DNA of 64,000 nucleotides from Oceanobacter mangrovi (GCF_019740315.1 NZ_JAHXZR010000003.1:310001-374000); one strand, 5' to 3'; positions 16,949 to 26,974 are shown, counted from the stretch's first letter. Made by a program: numbers and translations. Notes: generated by a model from the letters alone, not told the origin.

Positions 16949-17863
16949 TTATTCATCCGCTGCGGCCAACAGGCTGCGTGGGGTCACGCCAAAGCGGGAT
17001 TTGAACACCCGGCTGAAATGCGAAAAATCACTGAACCCACAGTTCAGTGCAACATCCGTTACCCGAATGTCCTGGCGAGCTTCCAGCATTACCTTGCTAC
17101 GTTCAAGTCGTTGTGCCCACAGCCAGCGAGTCGGCGTGGTTTGCTCAGCGTTGAACAGACGGTTGAGAGTTCGGCGGGAAACACCGACCTGTCCGGCGAC
17201 CAGGTCAATGTTCAGCAATGGGTCATCGAGGCCAGCCAGCATGATCGATTTGGCTCGTTCAAGTTGACTGGCACCACGGCCGTTCGTTTCCGGGCCCTGG
17301 ACATAGATACTGTCATTCAGTGCCGCAGCCAGAGCGTCGATGATAGCGTTGGCCAGGTGCCAGGCAGTGCCAGAGTCTCCACTCAGCCGCAATTCCAGTG
17401 ATTCTGAAATCAGTCGACAAGCGAGGCTGCCCATTGGACTGTTGTTTGTCAGGTCGTGGGGGCGAAAATCTGTGAGAGTGGCAATCCGTGTTGCCAGTCG
17501 TTCCTTCGGAACTCGCACGCAGAGACCGACAAACCCTTCTGCTGTTCGGAAACTGTTGTGGAAACTGGCATCAAAAATAATCCAGTCACCTACCGCTGGG
17601 CAAAGCTGTCGATCAGCCAGGTTCAGGCTTAGAAAACCACGATCCAGACGAATTAGCAGCACATCGTTCTGAGCGCTACGGCCAATGGCGCTGATGCTCT
17701 CGGAGCACAACGGATACGCCCGGACAGGCCCCAGATGCTGGATATGCATGACCTGAGCAGGGCTATGGGTACTTATCGCTCTTTTCGGGAGCGCCTGTAC
17801 AGCCGTTTGATTGACGGATGTGGCTGAAGGCTGATGCTGTGAAGAATAATGGATGGCGAGCAC
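16949..17863 (-). CDS. AraC-family transcriptional regulator
   Basis: A 304-residue protein with a GTG start preceded by CAGGA at 8 nt. Residues ~60-200 resemble the AraC_binding_2 sensor domain. The C-terminal ~100 residues are the double helix-turn-helix (IDLVAGQVGVSRRTLNRLFN and VTDVALNCGFSDFSHFSRVFKSRFGVTP). It lies convergent to the nitrile hydratase operon and downstream of the ABC transporter genes on the same strand. It is the best candidate activator for nitrile/amide genes, perhaps at the TGACGTT repeats; this is inferred from position. Confidence 0.85.
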   Translation of the reverse strand: MLAIHYSSQHQPSATSVNQTAVQALPKRAISTHSPAQVMHIQHLGPVRAYPLCSESISAIGRSAQNDVLLIRLDRGFLSLNLADRQLCPAVGDWIIFDASFHNSFRTAEGFVGLCVRVPKERLATRIATLTDFRPHDLTNNSPMGSLACRLISESLELRLSGDSGTAWHLANAIIDALAAALNDSIYVQGPETNGRGASQLERAKSIMLAGLDDPLLNIDLVAGQVGVSRRTLNRLFNAEQTTPTRWLWAQRLERSKVMLEARQDIRVTDVALNCGFSDFSHFSRVFKSRFGVTPRSLLAAADE

Positions 17864-17900
17864 GGTTTATTCCTGCGGTGGCAAAAGAGGATCGGGTAGG

Positions 17901-17926
17901 GCTCCGGACATTCGGGTGTCCGGAGC
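17901..17926 (-). terminator. Hairpin after the ABC transporter operon
   Basis: A perfect 9-bp stem GCTCCGGAC (17901-17909) / GTCCGGAGC (17918-17926) sits between the permease stop and the AraC gene. No T-run follows on either strand, so it may attenuate rather than terminate. Confidence 0.5.
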
Positions 17927-17938
17927 AGCCGGTGCTGT

Positions 17939-19978
17939 TTATCGTTGTGCTTTGTCGCGCAGGAAAATCACCGCCAACATCACGGCCAGTCCCAGTGTGA
18001 TGTCACGTACCGCCGGAGGCAGAGGTGTACCACTGAGCAGGATTTGCAGTGCAGTCAGAGCCAGTACGCCACCAAACATGCCCAGATAGTGGCCACGACC
18101 ACCAGTGATCAAGGTGCCACCCACAGCCACCGCCGCCACGGTGGGCAACAGATAGTTATCACCCAGTGAGAGACTGGCGCGACCCAGGAAGCCGGTCAAA
18201 AGCAGCCCGGCCAAACCAGCACACAGACCTGAAATCACATAGCAGCCGATGGTCAGGTTGCGCACGTTAACGCCACACATCATCGCCGCACGGGCGTTGA
18301 TACCCACCGACACCAGACGGCGGGCGAACGTAGTGCAGGACATCAACACCACACCACCCAGCACAAACAGGAAGATCAGCAAAGACAGTGGAGTAAAGAC
18401 ACCCAGCTTGCCGTTCACCAGCCAGTGCAGCAGGGGGGCCGCGTCACCAGAAGGCGTTCCGCCGGAAACAAACATCGACAGGGTTTGCAGAATGCCGCCT
18501 ACCGCCAGTGTGGCGACAATCGGCGATAACCCGACCACAGCCACCAGCAGGCCATTGGCCAAACCAATCAGTACACCAACGCCCAGCGTCACAGGTACTG
18601 CCCACAGCAGTGCGATATCAGAACCGTTCATCAGCATCGCACCGACCACACCACAGAGAGTGACGCTGGCAGCGATCGACAGGTCAAAACCACCACTCAT
18701 GATCACTGTGCCCTGCCCCAGTACCAGTACCGCCAGGAACGCACCCAACAGCAACAGGCGGTCGACATAACGCAGTGCGTTAAAGGCATCGCCGTAATAC
18801 AGCGCTGCGACAACGGCCAGCACCAGCATGCCGATCCAGGCGGGCAGGATAAACTTGCGATCGGTTTTGGGAATCAGGTCTTGCAGGGAAGGCAGACGGA
18901 ACGCCGGTGCCACGCCTTTGCTACCTGACGATACGGATTTGCCCAGTTGCTTGAGCGACAGACCAAGACGGCGGATTTCACTTTCGCTGCTGTTGCCAGC
19001 CTGGCGATTGATCACCACCGCCAACAGCAATACCAGAGCTTCCAGACCAGCCGTCAGATAGTTGGGGGCTCCAAGCGCCAGCAGCAGGTTGACCATGGCG
19101 ATCAGGGTCAGGGCACCAAATACCGAACCAATAGCTGAACCACGACCACCACCAAGCAAGGTGCCACCCAGCATCACAGCGGTGAGGCTGGACACCAGCA
19201 GCGGCGCACCAATTAATGGATCAGCGGCACCAGACTGTGCAGCAACAAAGGCACCGGCAGCACCGTAGAAACCACCACCAATCACATAGCTGGCCCAAAC
19301 ACCGGTTTTGACCTTGATACCGGCCAGCTGGGCAGAATGGCTATCGCTGCCAGCAGCGAAAATACTGGTACCGAGAGAGGTCTTTTTGATCACCCCCCAC
19401 ACCAGCAGCGCGACGACCAGTACCACCACCGGGCCAGGAATAACATCCATAACCAGGTCGTCAAGCAGGGTAGCCATCAGCTCATCCGGCACCAGGCCAC
19501 CTGGCTGCGGCAGGATCAACAGGGTGATGCCCTGCAGGGTAAACATGGTGGCGAGCGTCACGATAATGGGCTGCAATCCGACCACGGAGACAAAAAAGCC
19601 GTTAATGGCACCAGCCAGCATGCCGAAGCCAACCGCAATGGCGATCAGCAGATAAGGCGGCAGCCCCAGATCGGTGAAATACATCACCATCATGGCCTGG
19701 GTGAAGCCCACAATCGCTCCGACCGACAAATCCAGACCACCACCAATCACAATGACCGACTGACCAATGGCCGCCAGTGCCAATGTTGTCGCGCTGGCAA
19801 TCAACATGCTTATGCCGAAATAGCTTGGCGCACGACCGTTCACCAGTGCAGTCACAAGAATCAGCAGAGCGAAAAAACCGACGCTGAGCACCAGCCCCTG
19901 ATTGCGTTTCAGATTGGCTCGCCAGTCGATACTGACCGGACTAATTGCCGGGGAATTCATAACCTGGGTATTCATCAA
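17939..19978 (-). CDS. RbsC-type ABC permease, two permease domains fused
   Basis: A 679-residue membrane protein containing two tandem copies of the BPD_transp_2 (RbsC/AraH) permease fold. Each has its own diagnostic motif: VIGGGLDLSVGAIVGFTQAMM (~75-95) and IMSGGFDLSIAASVTLCGVVG (~425-445), and each has a GTLLGGGRGS or GTLITGGRGH loop. Most RbsC-type permeases are ~320 residues and work as dimers of one or two separate chains. The DNA shows one continuous frame, so this is a genuine fusion. It starts 0 nt after the ATPase stop, and is part of the SBP-ATPase-permease operon. The substrate is unknown; a nitrile, an amide or a carbohydrate is possible. Confidence 0.9.
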   Translation of the reverse strand: MMNTQVMNSPAISPVSIDWRANLKRNQGLVLSVGFFALLILVTALVNGRAPSYFGISMLIASATTLALAAIGQSVIVIGGGLDLSVGAIVGFTQAMMVMYFTDLGLPPYLLIAIAVGFGMLAGAINGFFVSVVGLQPIIVTLATMFTLQGITLLILPQPGGLVPDELMATLLDDLVMDVIPGPVVVLVVALLVWGVIKKTSLGTSIFAAGSDSHSAQLAGIKVKTGVWASYVIGGGFYGAAGAFVAAQSGAADPLIGAPLLVSSLTAVMLGGTLLGGGRGSAIGSVFGALTLIAMVNLLLALGAPNYLTAGLEALVLLLAVVINRQAGNSSESEIRRLGLSLKQLGKSVSSGSKGVAPAFRLPSLQDLIPKTDRKFILPAWIGMLVLAVVAALYYGDAFNALRYVDRLLLLGAFLAVLVLGQGTVIMSGGFDLSIAASVTLCGVVGAMLMNGSDIALLWAVPVTLGVGVLIGLANGLLVAVVGLSPIVATLAVGGILQTLSMFVSGGTPSGDAAPLLHWLVNGKLGVFTPLSLLIFLFVLGGVVLMSCTTFARRLVSVGINARAAMMCGVNVRNLTIGCYVISGLCAGLAGLLLTGFLGRASLSLGDNYLLPTVAAVAVGGTLITGGRGHYLGMFGGVLALTALQILLSGTPLPPAVRDITLGLAVMLAVIFLRDKAQR

Positions 19979-21604
19979 TCAGACTCCTTCGACCGCAAGC
20001 TTGTCGGTCGGGACTTGTGACGCAGGCTCCGCCGCCGATGGCGCGGATGCTGGCGACTGCTGTTGTGCAATTTGTGGTTCGTGCTGGCTTGGGTGTTTGT
20101 GGCCGAGCGCAATTTCCATAATCGCTTCTTCGCTGATCTCCTCTTGCTGGTCCGGGCCTCCAAGGGTGGCGGCGATCTCGCCGTCGTAACACACCAGCAC
20201 CCGGTCAGAGAGATTCACTACTTCTTCAATTTCGGTGGAATACAGCAGCACCGAGCCGCCATCGGCCACGAACTGGCGAATCAGTTTGTAAATCTCGGAT
20301 TTGGTGCCGATATCAACGCCACGAGTCGGGTCGTACATCAGCAGAATGCGGCTACCGGCCACCAGCCAGCGCGCCATGATCATCTTTTGCTGGTTACCAC
20401 CACTGAAAGCAGAAGGCGGCATGGTCAAGCCACGTTCGGCGACCTGCATGGTGACCAGCGATTCCGCCACCGCTTTGGACTCGGCTTCGGTGTTAACCAG
20501 TCCGAAGCGGGCGAAACGGTCAATAATCGGCAAACTGATGTTGTGACGACCGCTAAGGGGCATAAACAGGCCCTCGGTTTTGCGGTCTTCCGGGATAAAG
20601 CCCATGTCAATACCGGACTTGATAGCATCCGCCGGTGAAGTAATGGTGATGTCCTGGCCATACACCGAAATCGACCCGGCGGTCGGCAAACTGACCCCAA
20701 AACAGGCCTTGAACAGTTCCAGCTGTCCCATGCCCTGCAAACCGGCAACGCCCAGCACCTCGCCCTGTTTGAGCTGGCAGCTGGCGTTACGCAGGCGCTT
20801 GCCGACCGAGACGTTATTAATGGCCAGCGCCGGTACCTCATCACGGCTGCTATCCACTCGCACGGGGAAGGTGGCGGTGAGGCTGCGACCAATGATCAGC
20901 CGCACAATCTCTTCGTCAGTCACGTCTTCCACTGCACCTTCGTGTACGGCTTGGCCGTTGCGCAGTACCGTCAGGCGGTCGCAATAATCACGAATTTCCA
21001 TCATCCGGTGAGAGATAAAAATAATGGTGGTGCCCTGGGCTTTTAAGCGCGCAATGATGCGGCCAAGCCATTCCATATCCTTACCGGTCAGCGCCGAGGT
21101 CGGCTCATCCAGCAACAGGATTTTCGGCTGACGCGACACCGCTCGGGCGATTTCGATTTTCTGGCGCAGTGCCAGATCCAGCTCACCCACAATCGCATTC
21201 GGGTTGATCTCGGCCAGATCCAGGTCTTGCAGAATCTTGCTGGCCTGTTGATAGGCTGCACGGCGATCCAGCAAACCGAGCAGGTTGCGCGGCTCGTAGG
21301 GAATCAGCAGATTTTGAGTAACCGTCAGATCAGGGATCTGGGTCATTTCCTGAAATGCAGTCTGGATACCGAGGGCATGCGCCTGCTGCGGGCTTTCCAG
21401 AATGACTTCGCGGTTATGCACCATCAGCTGGCCCTGATCTGGTCGGAGCAGACCACTGAGCATTTTTACCGTGGTGGATTTACCGGCACCGTTTTCGCCC
21501 AGCAGGGCATGAACGGTACCTGCGTGAATTTTGGTCGACACGCTTTCCAGCGCGACAGTGGGGCCAAATGCCTTGCGTACCCCGATCATTTCAATTGCGT
21601 TCAT
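19979..21604 (-). CDS. RbsA-type ABC transporter ATPase (two nucleotide-binding domains)
   Basis: About 541 residues from MNAIEMIGVRK, with AGGA 8 nt upstream. The first domain has Walker A GENGAGKST (~35) and Walker B ILLLDEPTSAL (~155). The second has a degenerate P-loop (VAGLQGMGQLEL) and signature SGGNQQKMIMARWL (~395), as in RbsA, XylG and MglA. The last ~35 residues are a Pro/Gln/Ala-rich extension beyond the usual end. It sits between the solute-binding gene and the fused permease gene on the same strand. Confidence 0.93.
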   Translation of the reverse strand: MNAIEMIGVRKAFGPTVALESVSTKIHAGTVHALLGENGAGKSTTVKMLSGLLRPDQGQLMVHNREVILESPQQAHALGIQTAFQEMTQIPDLTVTQNLLIPYEPRNLLGLLDRRAAYQQASKILQDLDLAEINPNAIVGELDLALRQKIEIARAVSRQPKILLLDEPTSALTGKDMEWLGRIIARLKAQGTTIIFISHRMMEIRDYCDRLTVLRNGQAVHEGAVEDVTDEEIVRLIIGRSLTATFPVRVDSSRDEVPALAINNVSVGKRLRNASCQLKQGEVLGVAGLQGMGQLELFKACFGVSLPTAGSISVYGQDITITSPADAIKSGIDMGFIPEDRKTEGLFMPLSGRHNISLPIIDRFARFGLVNTEAESKAVAESLVTMQVAERGLTMPPSAFSGGNQQKMIMARWLVAGSRILLMYDPTRGVDIGTKSEIYKLIRQFVADGGSVLLYSTEIEEVVNLSDRVLVCYDGEIAATLGGPDQQEEISEEAIMEIALGHKHPSQHEPQIAQQQSPASAPSAAEPASQVPTDKLAVEGV

Positions 21605-21656
21605 GAGATATCCTGCGGAGATTGCCACCCGGCCGCGGCCAGGTGGCTGGGTTAAC

Positions 21657-22820
21657 TCAGTATTCCGGGGTACCGGTCAGGGAGGCGTTCAGATTCAGCT
21701 GAGGCAGTTCTTCGCTGTAGACAGCGGTTGAGGTTTCCGGATTAGGAGCCAGTGCTGGTGAGAAGGTATTGCAACCCGAAGACAGATCGGCAAAGTCAGC
21801 CGTCGTACACAGCTTGGCGTTATCTGCTGTAACGACTTTGGCTGGCATGACTATGTCATGGTCCAGTTTTTTGCCAGCCAGTTTGGCATCTACACCATAT
21901 TTCAACGCCTGCGCCCCCATGGCAGGTCCAACTTCAAAGGTGTAGCCATCGATTCCCATCGGGCGATAGGAACCGCTGGCACCATCCACTTTGGTATCCG
22001 CTGGCAGTAATGCCAGGCGCTCAGCATTTTCTGCTGAACCGGCACAAGGCACCTTGTCAGCATCGGCGATACCGGCTTCATCCTGCAGCGCGTATACCGG
22101 GTAGCAACCCAGCTGGGCAAAGACCATGTCGATGTCGTTCCAGCTGCGCACCGCCATAAACTTGCTGACTTCTTCACGGACGACAGGGTCACTCCACTTG
22201 CCTTCGACCTCACCAACAACCTTGAGTCCTGGATATTTTGACCACAACGCCTTGGCGGCTTTCACCCGGTCATCACTGGCTGCAGCGCCATTGAGGCCGT
22301 TGATCATCAGAATATTGCCTTTGCCTTCGAGTTTGTCGGCGATCCACTGGGCCTGATGTTCAGCCTGGAGCTTGTTGTCGGCGTGTACGTTGGTGGCACA
22401 GGATTCTGTAACGGTGGAATCCCAGGTCATCACAGTCACACCACGACGGCAGGCGTTTTTGATGGCGCGGTTAAGAGCTGTAGGGGAAACCGGATACAAC
22501 ACAATCACATCGGCACCAGCTTCTGTCATGGCGTTGATCTGTTGTGACTGGCGCTGGGGATCACCGTTGCCAACCACCTGAACCTTGAGATTGATCTTGT
22601 CCTTATAGTCCTTGCTGGCCGCCAGGGCTTCCATCATGTTGCGGTTTTGTTCCATCCAGGTATTGCCATAAAAACCAAAGCTGACATAAACGTTCAGCTT
22701 GTCTTCGGCAGCCTGGGTATTGAGCGTTGCGCCCATCAGCGCCGCGCCCATAACGAAAGGGGTGAGCAGACGGCGTAGTGGGGGCAGGGTGCTGGTGGTA
22801 CGGGTAAACAGTTGCTTCAC
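21657..22820 (-). CDS. Periplasmic sugar-type solute-binding protein of the ABC importer
   Basis: A 387-residue exported protein. The signal peptide is MKQLFTRTTSTLPP...MGAALMGATLNTQA, cleaved near Ala38. The mature part is a Peripla_BP_4 (RbsB-like) domain: VQVVGNGDPQRQSQQINAMTEAGADVIVLYP, then a hinge and ILMINGLNGAAASDDRVKA. Six or more cysteines in the mature chain suggest disulfides. It is the first gene of the operon and diverges from the amidase gene across 224 bp. The ligand class (nitrile, amide or sugar) cannot be read from sequence. Confidence 0.88.
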   Translation of the reverse strand: MKQLFTRTTSTLPPLRRLLTPFVMGAALMGATLNTQAAEDKLNVYVSFGFYGNTWMEQNRNMMEALAASKDYKDKINLKVQVVGNGDPQRQSQQINAMTEAGADVIVLYPVSPTALNRAIKNACRRGVTVMTWDSTVTESCATNVHADNKLQAEHQAQWIADKLEGKGNILMINGLNGAAASDDRVKAAKALWSKYPGLKVVGEVEGKWSDPVVREEVSKFMAVRSWNDIDMVFAQLGCYPVYALQDEAGIADADKVPCAGSAENAERLALLPADTKVDGASGSYRPMGIDGYTFEVGPAMGAQALKYGVDAKLAGKKLDHDIVMPAKVVTADNAKLCTTADFADLSSGCNTFSPALAPNPETSTAVYSEELPQLNLNASLTGTPEY

Positions 22821-23044
22821 AGTGATTCTCGCTCTTGATCAAATTCCATGAATGGATAGTCGGGAGTTCCCCGCTTCCTGTTGTCGTTCTGCTCGTCGGC
22901 AAGGCCACAGACGAGTTTCTGCATCTTCGTTATTCATCGTGCCGCAGCGATGAGAAGCGGAGTATCGACATAAATGTTGATGTTCAGAGCGAGCGCGGTG
23001 ACGTCTTATGAACGGGATTTTTACCCCTGAACAAGGACACACCC

Positions 23045-24574
23045 ATGTCACGCAAGGTACTGGCACCAAGCCAACAACAGATTGAGGAGATGGCGAAACG
23101 CTTTGGAATGAGCATCACGGCTGACGATGCAGCCATGTATGCGGAGTTTCTCAAGCCGATTGCCCGTGACTACGATCGTATCGATGAACTCAACGAACCC
23201 AAGCCACGTACTGACTATCCGCGAGATACCGGCTGGGCCCCAACGGATGAAGAAAACCCTTACAAGGCCTGGTATTGGAAAACCGATATCAAAGGCGCCA
23301 GCAGCGGTTTGCTGGCGGGCCACAAGATAGCCATCAAGGACAACATCTGTGTCGCTGGCGTACCGATGATGAACGGTACACGGGTGCTGGAAGGGTTTGT
23401 TCCAGATATCGACGCTACCGTTGTCAGCCGGGTACTGGCCGCTGGTGGTACCATTGCCGGTAAAGCTGCATGCGAAGCCCTGTGTACCTCCAGCCAGAGC
23501 TATACCTGTGAGACGGGCCCGATCCTGAATCCACGCAATACGGAACATTCCGCTGGCGGTTCTTCTGGTGGTAACGCAGCTCTGGTCGCTGCCGGTGAAG
23601 TCACCATGTCGATTGGTGGTGATCAGGGCGGTTCAGTACGTACCCCTGCCGCCTGGTGTGGTGTATATGGCCTCAAGCCATCCTGGGGCCTGGTTCCCGC
23701 CACCGGTGCGATGCCGATTGTTTACTCCATGGACCACCTGGGTCCGATGTGTGACAGCCCGGAAAACGTCGCCAAACTGCTGACCGTGATCGCTGGTGAA
23801 GACCCTTATGATCCACGCACCGTGCGTTCCCGCCCGCAGGACTACCTGGCGGCGCTGGGCAACGGCGTCAAGGGCATGAAAATTGGTGTGCTGAAAGAAG
23901 GGTTTGGCCACGCCAACAGCGATGCCGAGATGGAAGCTGTGGTGCATACCGCCATGGACCACTATCGGGCGTTAGGTGCCGAGGTTGATGAGGTCAGTGT
24001 GCCGATGCATCTCGACGGCTGTGCCATTCACACCGGCATTGTGATGGAAGGCGCGGCGCAGCTGATTTTCCACGGCAGTGGCCAGGGTGATAACTGGAAC
24101 GGCTTGTACGCCACTTCACTGGTCGAAGCCTTTGGCAGTCGCTGGCGTTCACGTCCGGATCAGCTGCCGTACACCGCCACATCAATGCTGTTCCTTGGCG
24201 AGCACATGCGCACCAAATACCACGGTCGTTACCATGCCAAGGCCCAGAATCTGGCCATGGCATTGCGAGATGCCTATGACCAGGTGTTCGCGGAGTACGA
24301 CATGATTGTGATGCCGACGAACCCGCACACTGCCGACAAGCTGCCGCCAGCTGATGCACCGGTGTCGGAATTGATCGATGCCAGCAACATGTTGCAAAAC
24401 ACCATGCCGTTCGATGTTACCGGCCATCCGGCGTTTTCGATTCCCTGTGGCACTCTCAAGGGGTTGCCGGTAGGGCTGATGCTGGTCGGAAAAATCATGG
24501 ATGACGCAACTCTTATCTCAGCGGCAGAAGCTTTTGCCAGCACCTACGACTGGAAAAGCGACTGTGCTCTCTAA
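23045..24574 (+). CDS. Amidase-signature family amidase
   Basis: A 509-residue amidase. The Ser-Ser-Lys catalytic set is visible: Lys in HKIAIKDNI (~96), the cis-Ser in GGSSGGN (~171-177), and the nucleophile Ser in GGDQGGSVRTPAAWCG (~194-209). The opening ~75 residues (EEMAKRFGMSITADDA...) resemble the alpha-helical N-terminal domain of nitrile-hydratase-linked amidases of Rhodococcus and Pseudomonas. It would hydrolyse the amide made by nitrile hydratase to acid and ammonia, completing nitrile use. The start has AAGGA upstream. An MFS gene follows after 13 nt. Confidence 0.93.
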   Translation: MSRKVLAPSQQQIEEMAKRFGMSITADDAAMYAEFLKPIARDYDRIDELNEPKPRTDYPRDTGWAPTDEENPYKAWYWKTDIKGASSGLLAGHKIAIKDNICVAGVPMMNGTRVLEGFVPDIDATVVSRVLAAGGTIAGKAACEALCTSSQSYTCETGPILNPRNTEHSAGGSSGGNAALVAAGEVTMSIGGDQGGSVRTPAAWCGVYGLKPSWGLVPATGAMPIVYSMDHLGPMCDSPENVAKLLTVIAGEDPYDPRTVRSRPQDYLAALGNGVKGMKIGVLKEGFGHANSDAEMEAVVHTAMDHYRALGAEVDEVSVPMHLDGCAIHTGIVMEGAAQLIFHGSGQGDNWNGLYATSLVEAFGSRWRSRPDQLPYTATSMLFLGEHMRTKYHGRYHAKAQNLAMALRDAYDQVFAEYDMIVMPTNPHTADKLPPADAPVSELIDASNMLQNTMPFDVTGHPAFSIPCGTLKGLPVGLMLVGKIMDDATLISAAEAFASTYDWKSDCAL

Positions 24575-24587
24575 ACAGGCGATTTGA

Positions 24588-25868
24588 ATGGCCATATCCT
24601 CAACCATCGACCCGGGTGCTGCTGCGGCAGCACCTGAGCCGGTTTCCCGCTTTGCCAACTGGAGCCGTCTGGGCGCAGCTACTGCCATTTGCACCACGCT
24701 GATGAGTAGCAGTTTGCCATCACCTTTGTATGCTGAATATCAGCAGCTCTGGTCACTCAGCAGCTTCTGGATCAGCGTTCTGTTTGCCAGCTATGCGATG
24801 GGTGTATTGATCAGCTTACTGATGACCAGCCGCTACGGCGACAAGGTCTCTGACAGGCGTTATATAATTGTTTCTGGTTGTGCCCTGATTCTGCTAGGCA
24901 ATGGCATTATGGCGTTTGCGCCCGGCCCGTTACTGTTATTTGTCGGTAGGGTCTTTGCTGGTATCGCCACGGGTTTGATGGTCAGTTCTGCCAGTGCTGC
25001 ATTGTTGGAATTGCACCCGAATAAGTCTGCCCGGGTGGCAGCCGTACACGCGACGGTGAGCTTTACTCTGGGAGCGGCGTTGGGACCCGTGATCAGTAGC
25101 GTCATGCTCCGACTCGATGCATGGCCGCTGCATTTGTCGTATCTGCCAGTCTGTATTACGGCACTGATTGCAGCTCTATTAGTCTGGCTGACTCCGGTGC
25201 CAGTGCTGAAAACAACCGCTCCTGAAGCAGCCGGGGCTGATGATGTGGTTGCAGAGTCTGATAATCACAAGCCTGCTTCAACAACTTCCTTCTGGCCAAT
25301 GACTCTGGCGATACTGGTGTTGCTGCAAGCCTGGGCTATTGGTTCTGTATTTATGGCATCGGGTACCCGCTTTGCGATCGAAATTGCCACTGTTGACGGC
25401 ATCGTCTGGGCTGCTGCATTGATTTCCATTTTTCAGTTTCTGGCTGCTGTGGGGCAGGTAGTAGGTGGCAGGATCAGTCAGTCCCGCTCCATCGTGGTCG
25501 GTGTCGTGATATCTACGTTGGCGTTGATCGGAGCCATCATGTCTGCCGAAGGCCAGTTTGCAATGGCGTTCTCGGTGCTTATCTGTTTGTCTGGTTTTGG
25601 CTATGGACTGTCGTTTGTGGGGGCTACGGCATTGGTCAACCTGAGTTCTGGTTCCCACAATCGGGCCAGGCTGATGTCGATCTATTACATCTTTGGCTAC
25701 GTGCTTGGAAATGCTGTTCCGGCCATGTCTGTTGGAGCCATGATTGATGCTATCAATCTGGATTGGGCTTACCTGGTATTTGGAGCCTGGATTCTGCTTA
25801 TGACTGCCCTGCTTTTGGGCGTTGCCCACATGCGCCGTCGCGATATTTTTTCGTTCAATATTGTCTGA
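24588..25868 (+). CDS. MFS transporter
   Basis: A 426-residue protein with about 12 hydrophobic helices. The loop 2-3 motif is present as SRYGDKVSDRRYIIVSG (~85). A central hydrophilic loop (~205-235) separates the two six-helix halves. It is translated right after the amidase (13-nt gap), so uptake of amide or efflux of the carboxylate product is plausible. No substrate-specific motif was recognised. A stable hairpin with a following T-run lies downstream. Confidence 0.85.
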   Translation: MAISSTIDPGAAAAAPEPVSRFANWSRLGAATAICTTLMSSSLPSPLYAEYQQLWSLSSFWISVLFASYAMGVLISLLMTSRYGDKVSDRRYIIVSGCALILLGNGIMAFAPGPLLLFVGRVFAGIATGLMVSSASAALLELHPNKSARVAAVHATVSFTLGAALGPVISSVMLRLDAWPLHLSYLPVCITALIAALLVWLTPVPVLKTTAPEAAGADDVVAESDNHKPASTTSFWPMTLAILVLLQAWAIGSVFMASGTRFAIEIATVDGIVWAAALISIFQFLAAVGQVVGGRISQSRSIVVGVVISTLALIGAIMSAEGQFAMAFSVLICLSGFGYGLSFVGATALVNLSSGSHNRARLMSIYYIFGYVLGNAVPAMSVGAMIDAINLDWAYLVFGAWILLMTALLLGVAHMRRRDIFSFNIV

Positions 25869-25947
25869 TGCCTCTGATACCGGGCTTGCGCCATAAGCTG
25901 GCACAAGATCTGGTGATTTGAATGATCTGCCTGATACTTGTGCGTTA

Positions 25948-25977
25948 TGCCCCTAAAATGGCCGTTTTTATGGGGCA
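25948..25977 (+). terminator. Hairpin terminator after the amidase-MFS operon
   Basis: TGCCCC-TAAAA (25948-25958) pairs with TTTTA-T-GGGGCA (25966-25977), with one bulged T. A TTTTT run starts a few nt later. Confidence 0.6.
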
Positions 25978-26070
25978 CAGTTTTTGCTGGATATGTTTTT
26001 GTTACTGATGCCGGGGTGAAAATGCCTTGAATCCTGCCATTGGCCAGCATATCCACACGGGGAATCGATC

Positions 26071-26802
26071 ATGATTTCAGACATGAGTTTTCAGGAGGTC
26101 AGGCTACTGACCGACATTGTCGCTAACCTTGAACGCATGAACGGTGAAACCGATGTGCGTAATATGGTGCTGGGCGATATTGCCGAACTGATGCGTGCTG
26201 AATTTGCCTGTTCCTATGTTTGGGACAGTAAAAAGAAAATCTTTGACGACTGCTTCAACCTCAACCTGTCGGAAGAGTCGGTGACTCGCTATCGCAATTA
26301 TTACCAGTTCCACGATCCCATCACCTTTGAGATGCGCAGGCGGGTGTGCTCCGTGGCCTCGGAAGTGATGCCTGCCAATGAGTTTTACAAAACCGACTAC
26401 TACCAGGGCCATATGGAGCCTGAAGGACTTCGTCACGGGATTAACCTGTACCTGTTCGATCAGGGCAAGGACATTGGTGACCTGCGTATCTGGCGTAGCC
26501 ACAAAAAGGAAAATTTCAGTGAGCGTGAGAAGTTGCTGCTAAGAGTACTGGAGCCTCATTTATGTCGAGGAATCATGCGGCAGAAACAGAGCCAACTGGA
26601 TATTTCCTGTTTGACTGCACGCGAAAAAGACGTTGCCCAACTGGTTGGCAAGGGGCTAACAGATCGTGAAATTGCCAATTATCTTAATATTGGCTTCAGC
26701 ACCGTACGTACCCACCTGAACAAATCCCTCGCCAAACTGGAGTGCGCCAACCGTGCTGAACTGGCGGTTCGCTACGGCCAGTGTTTCCAGGGCGTGAACT
26801 GA
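26071..26802 (+). CDS. LuxR-family regulator with GAF-like sensor domain
   Basis: A 243-residue regulator. The first ~165 residues look like a GAF/autoinducer-like sensing fold with no phospho-acceptor signature. The C-terminal LuxR helix-turn-helix is LTAREKDVAQLVGKGLTDREIANYLNIGFSTVRTHLNKSLAKL (~180-222). It lies between the amidase-MFS operon and the CbiM-like gene, so local control of nitrile or cobalt genes is likely. It is not a typical response regulator, as it lacks a receiver domain. Confidence 0.85.
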   Translation: MISDMSFQEVRLLTDIVANLERMNGETDVRNMVLGDIAELMRAEFACSYVWDSKKKIFDDCFNLNLSEESVTRYRNYYQFHDPITFEMRRRVCSVASEVMPANEFYKTDYYQGHMEPEGLRHGINLYLFDQGKDIGDLRIWRSHKKENFSEREKLLLRVLEPHLCRGIMRQKQSQLDISCLTAREKDVAQLVGKGLTDREIANYLNIGFSTVRTHLNKSLAKLECANRAELAVRYGQCFQGVN

Positions 26803-26921
26803 TTACTGCAGTTCGCAGTTACTGGTGATAGTTGCTGCTACATCAAAGTCTGCATTTACCTTCGATGATCCCCATTTTTGTCGATGCCCAGACAGTTGCC
26901 CAGGCGCTACTGTTTGAACAG

Positions 26922-26944
26922 AGCCGGTAGCGACTGCTCCGGCT
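26922..26944 (+). promoter_or_regulatory. Hairpin in the leader of the CbiM-like gene
   Basis: AGCCGG (26922-26927) pairs with CCGGCT (26939-26944), 31 nt before the start codon. No T-run follows. It may be part of a metal-responsive leader, but I could not match it to the cobalamin or NiCo riboswitch consensus. Confidence 0.25.
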
Positions 26945-26974
26945 GCCTCTGGACAATTCAATGGAGAACTCCTC

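Noticed and set aside
26803-26974. Possible cobalamin or NiCo riboswitch before the CbiM-like gene
   Set aside because: No B12 box or NiCo consensus segments were found; only one short hairpin is visible.
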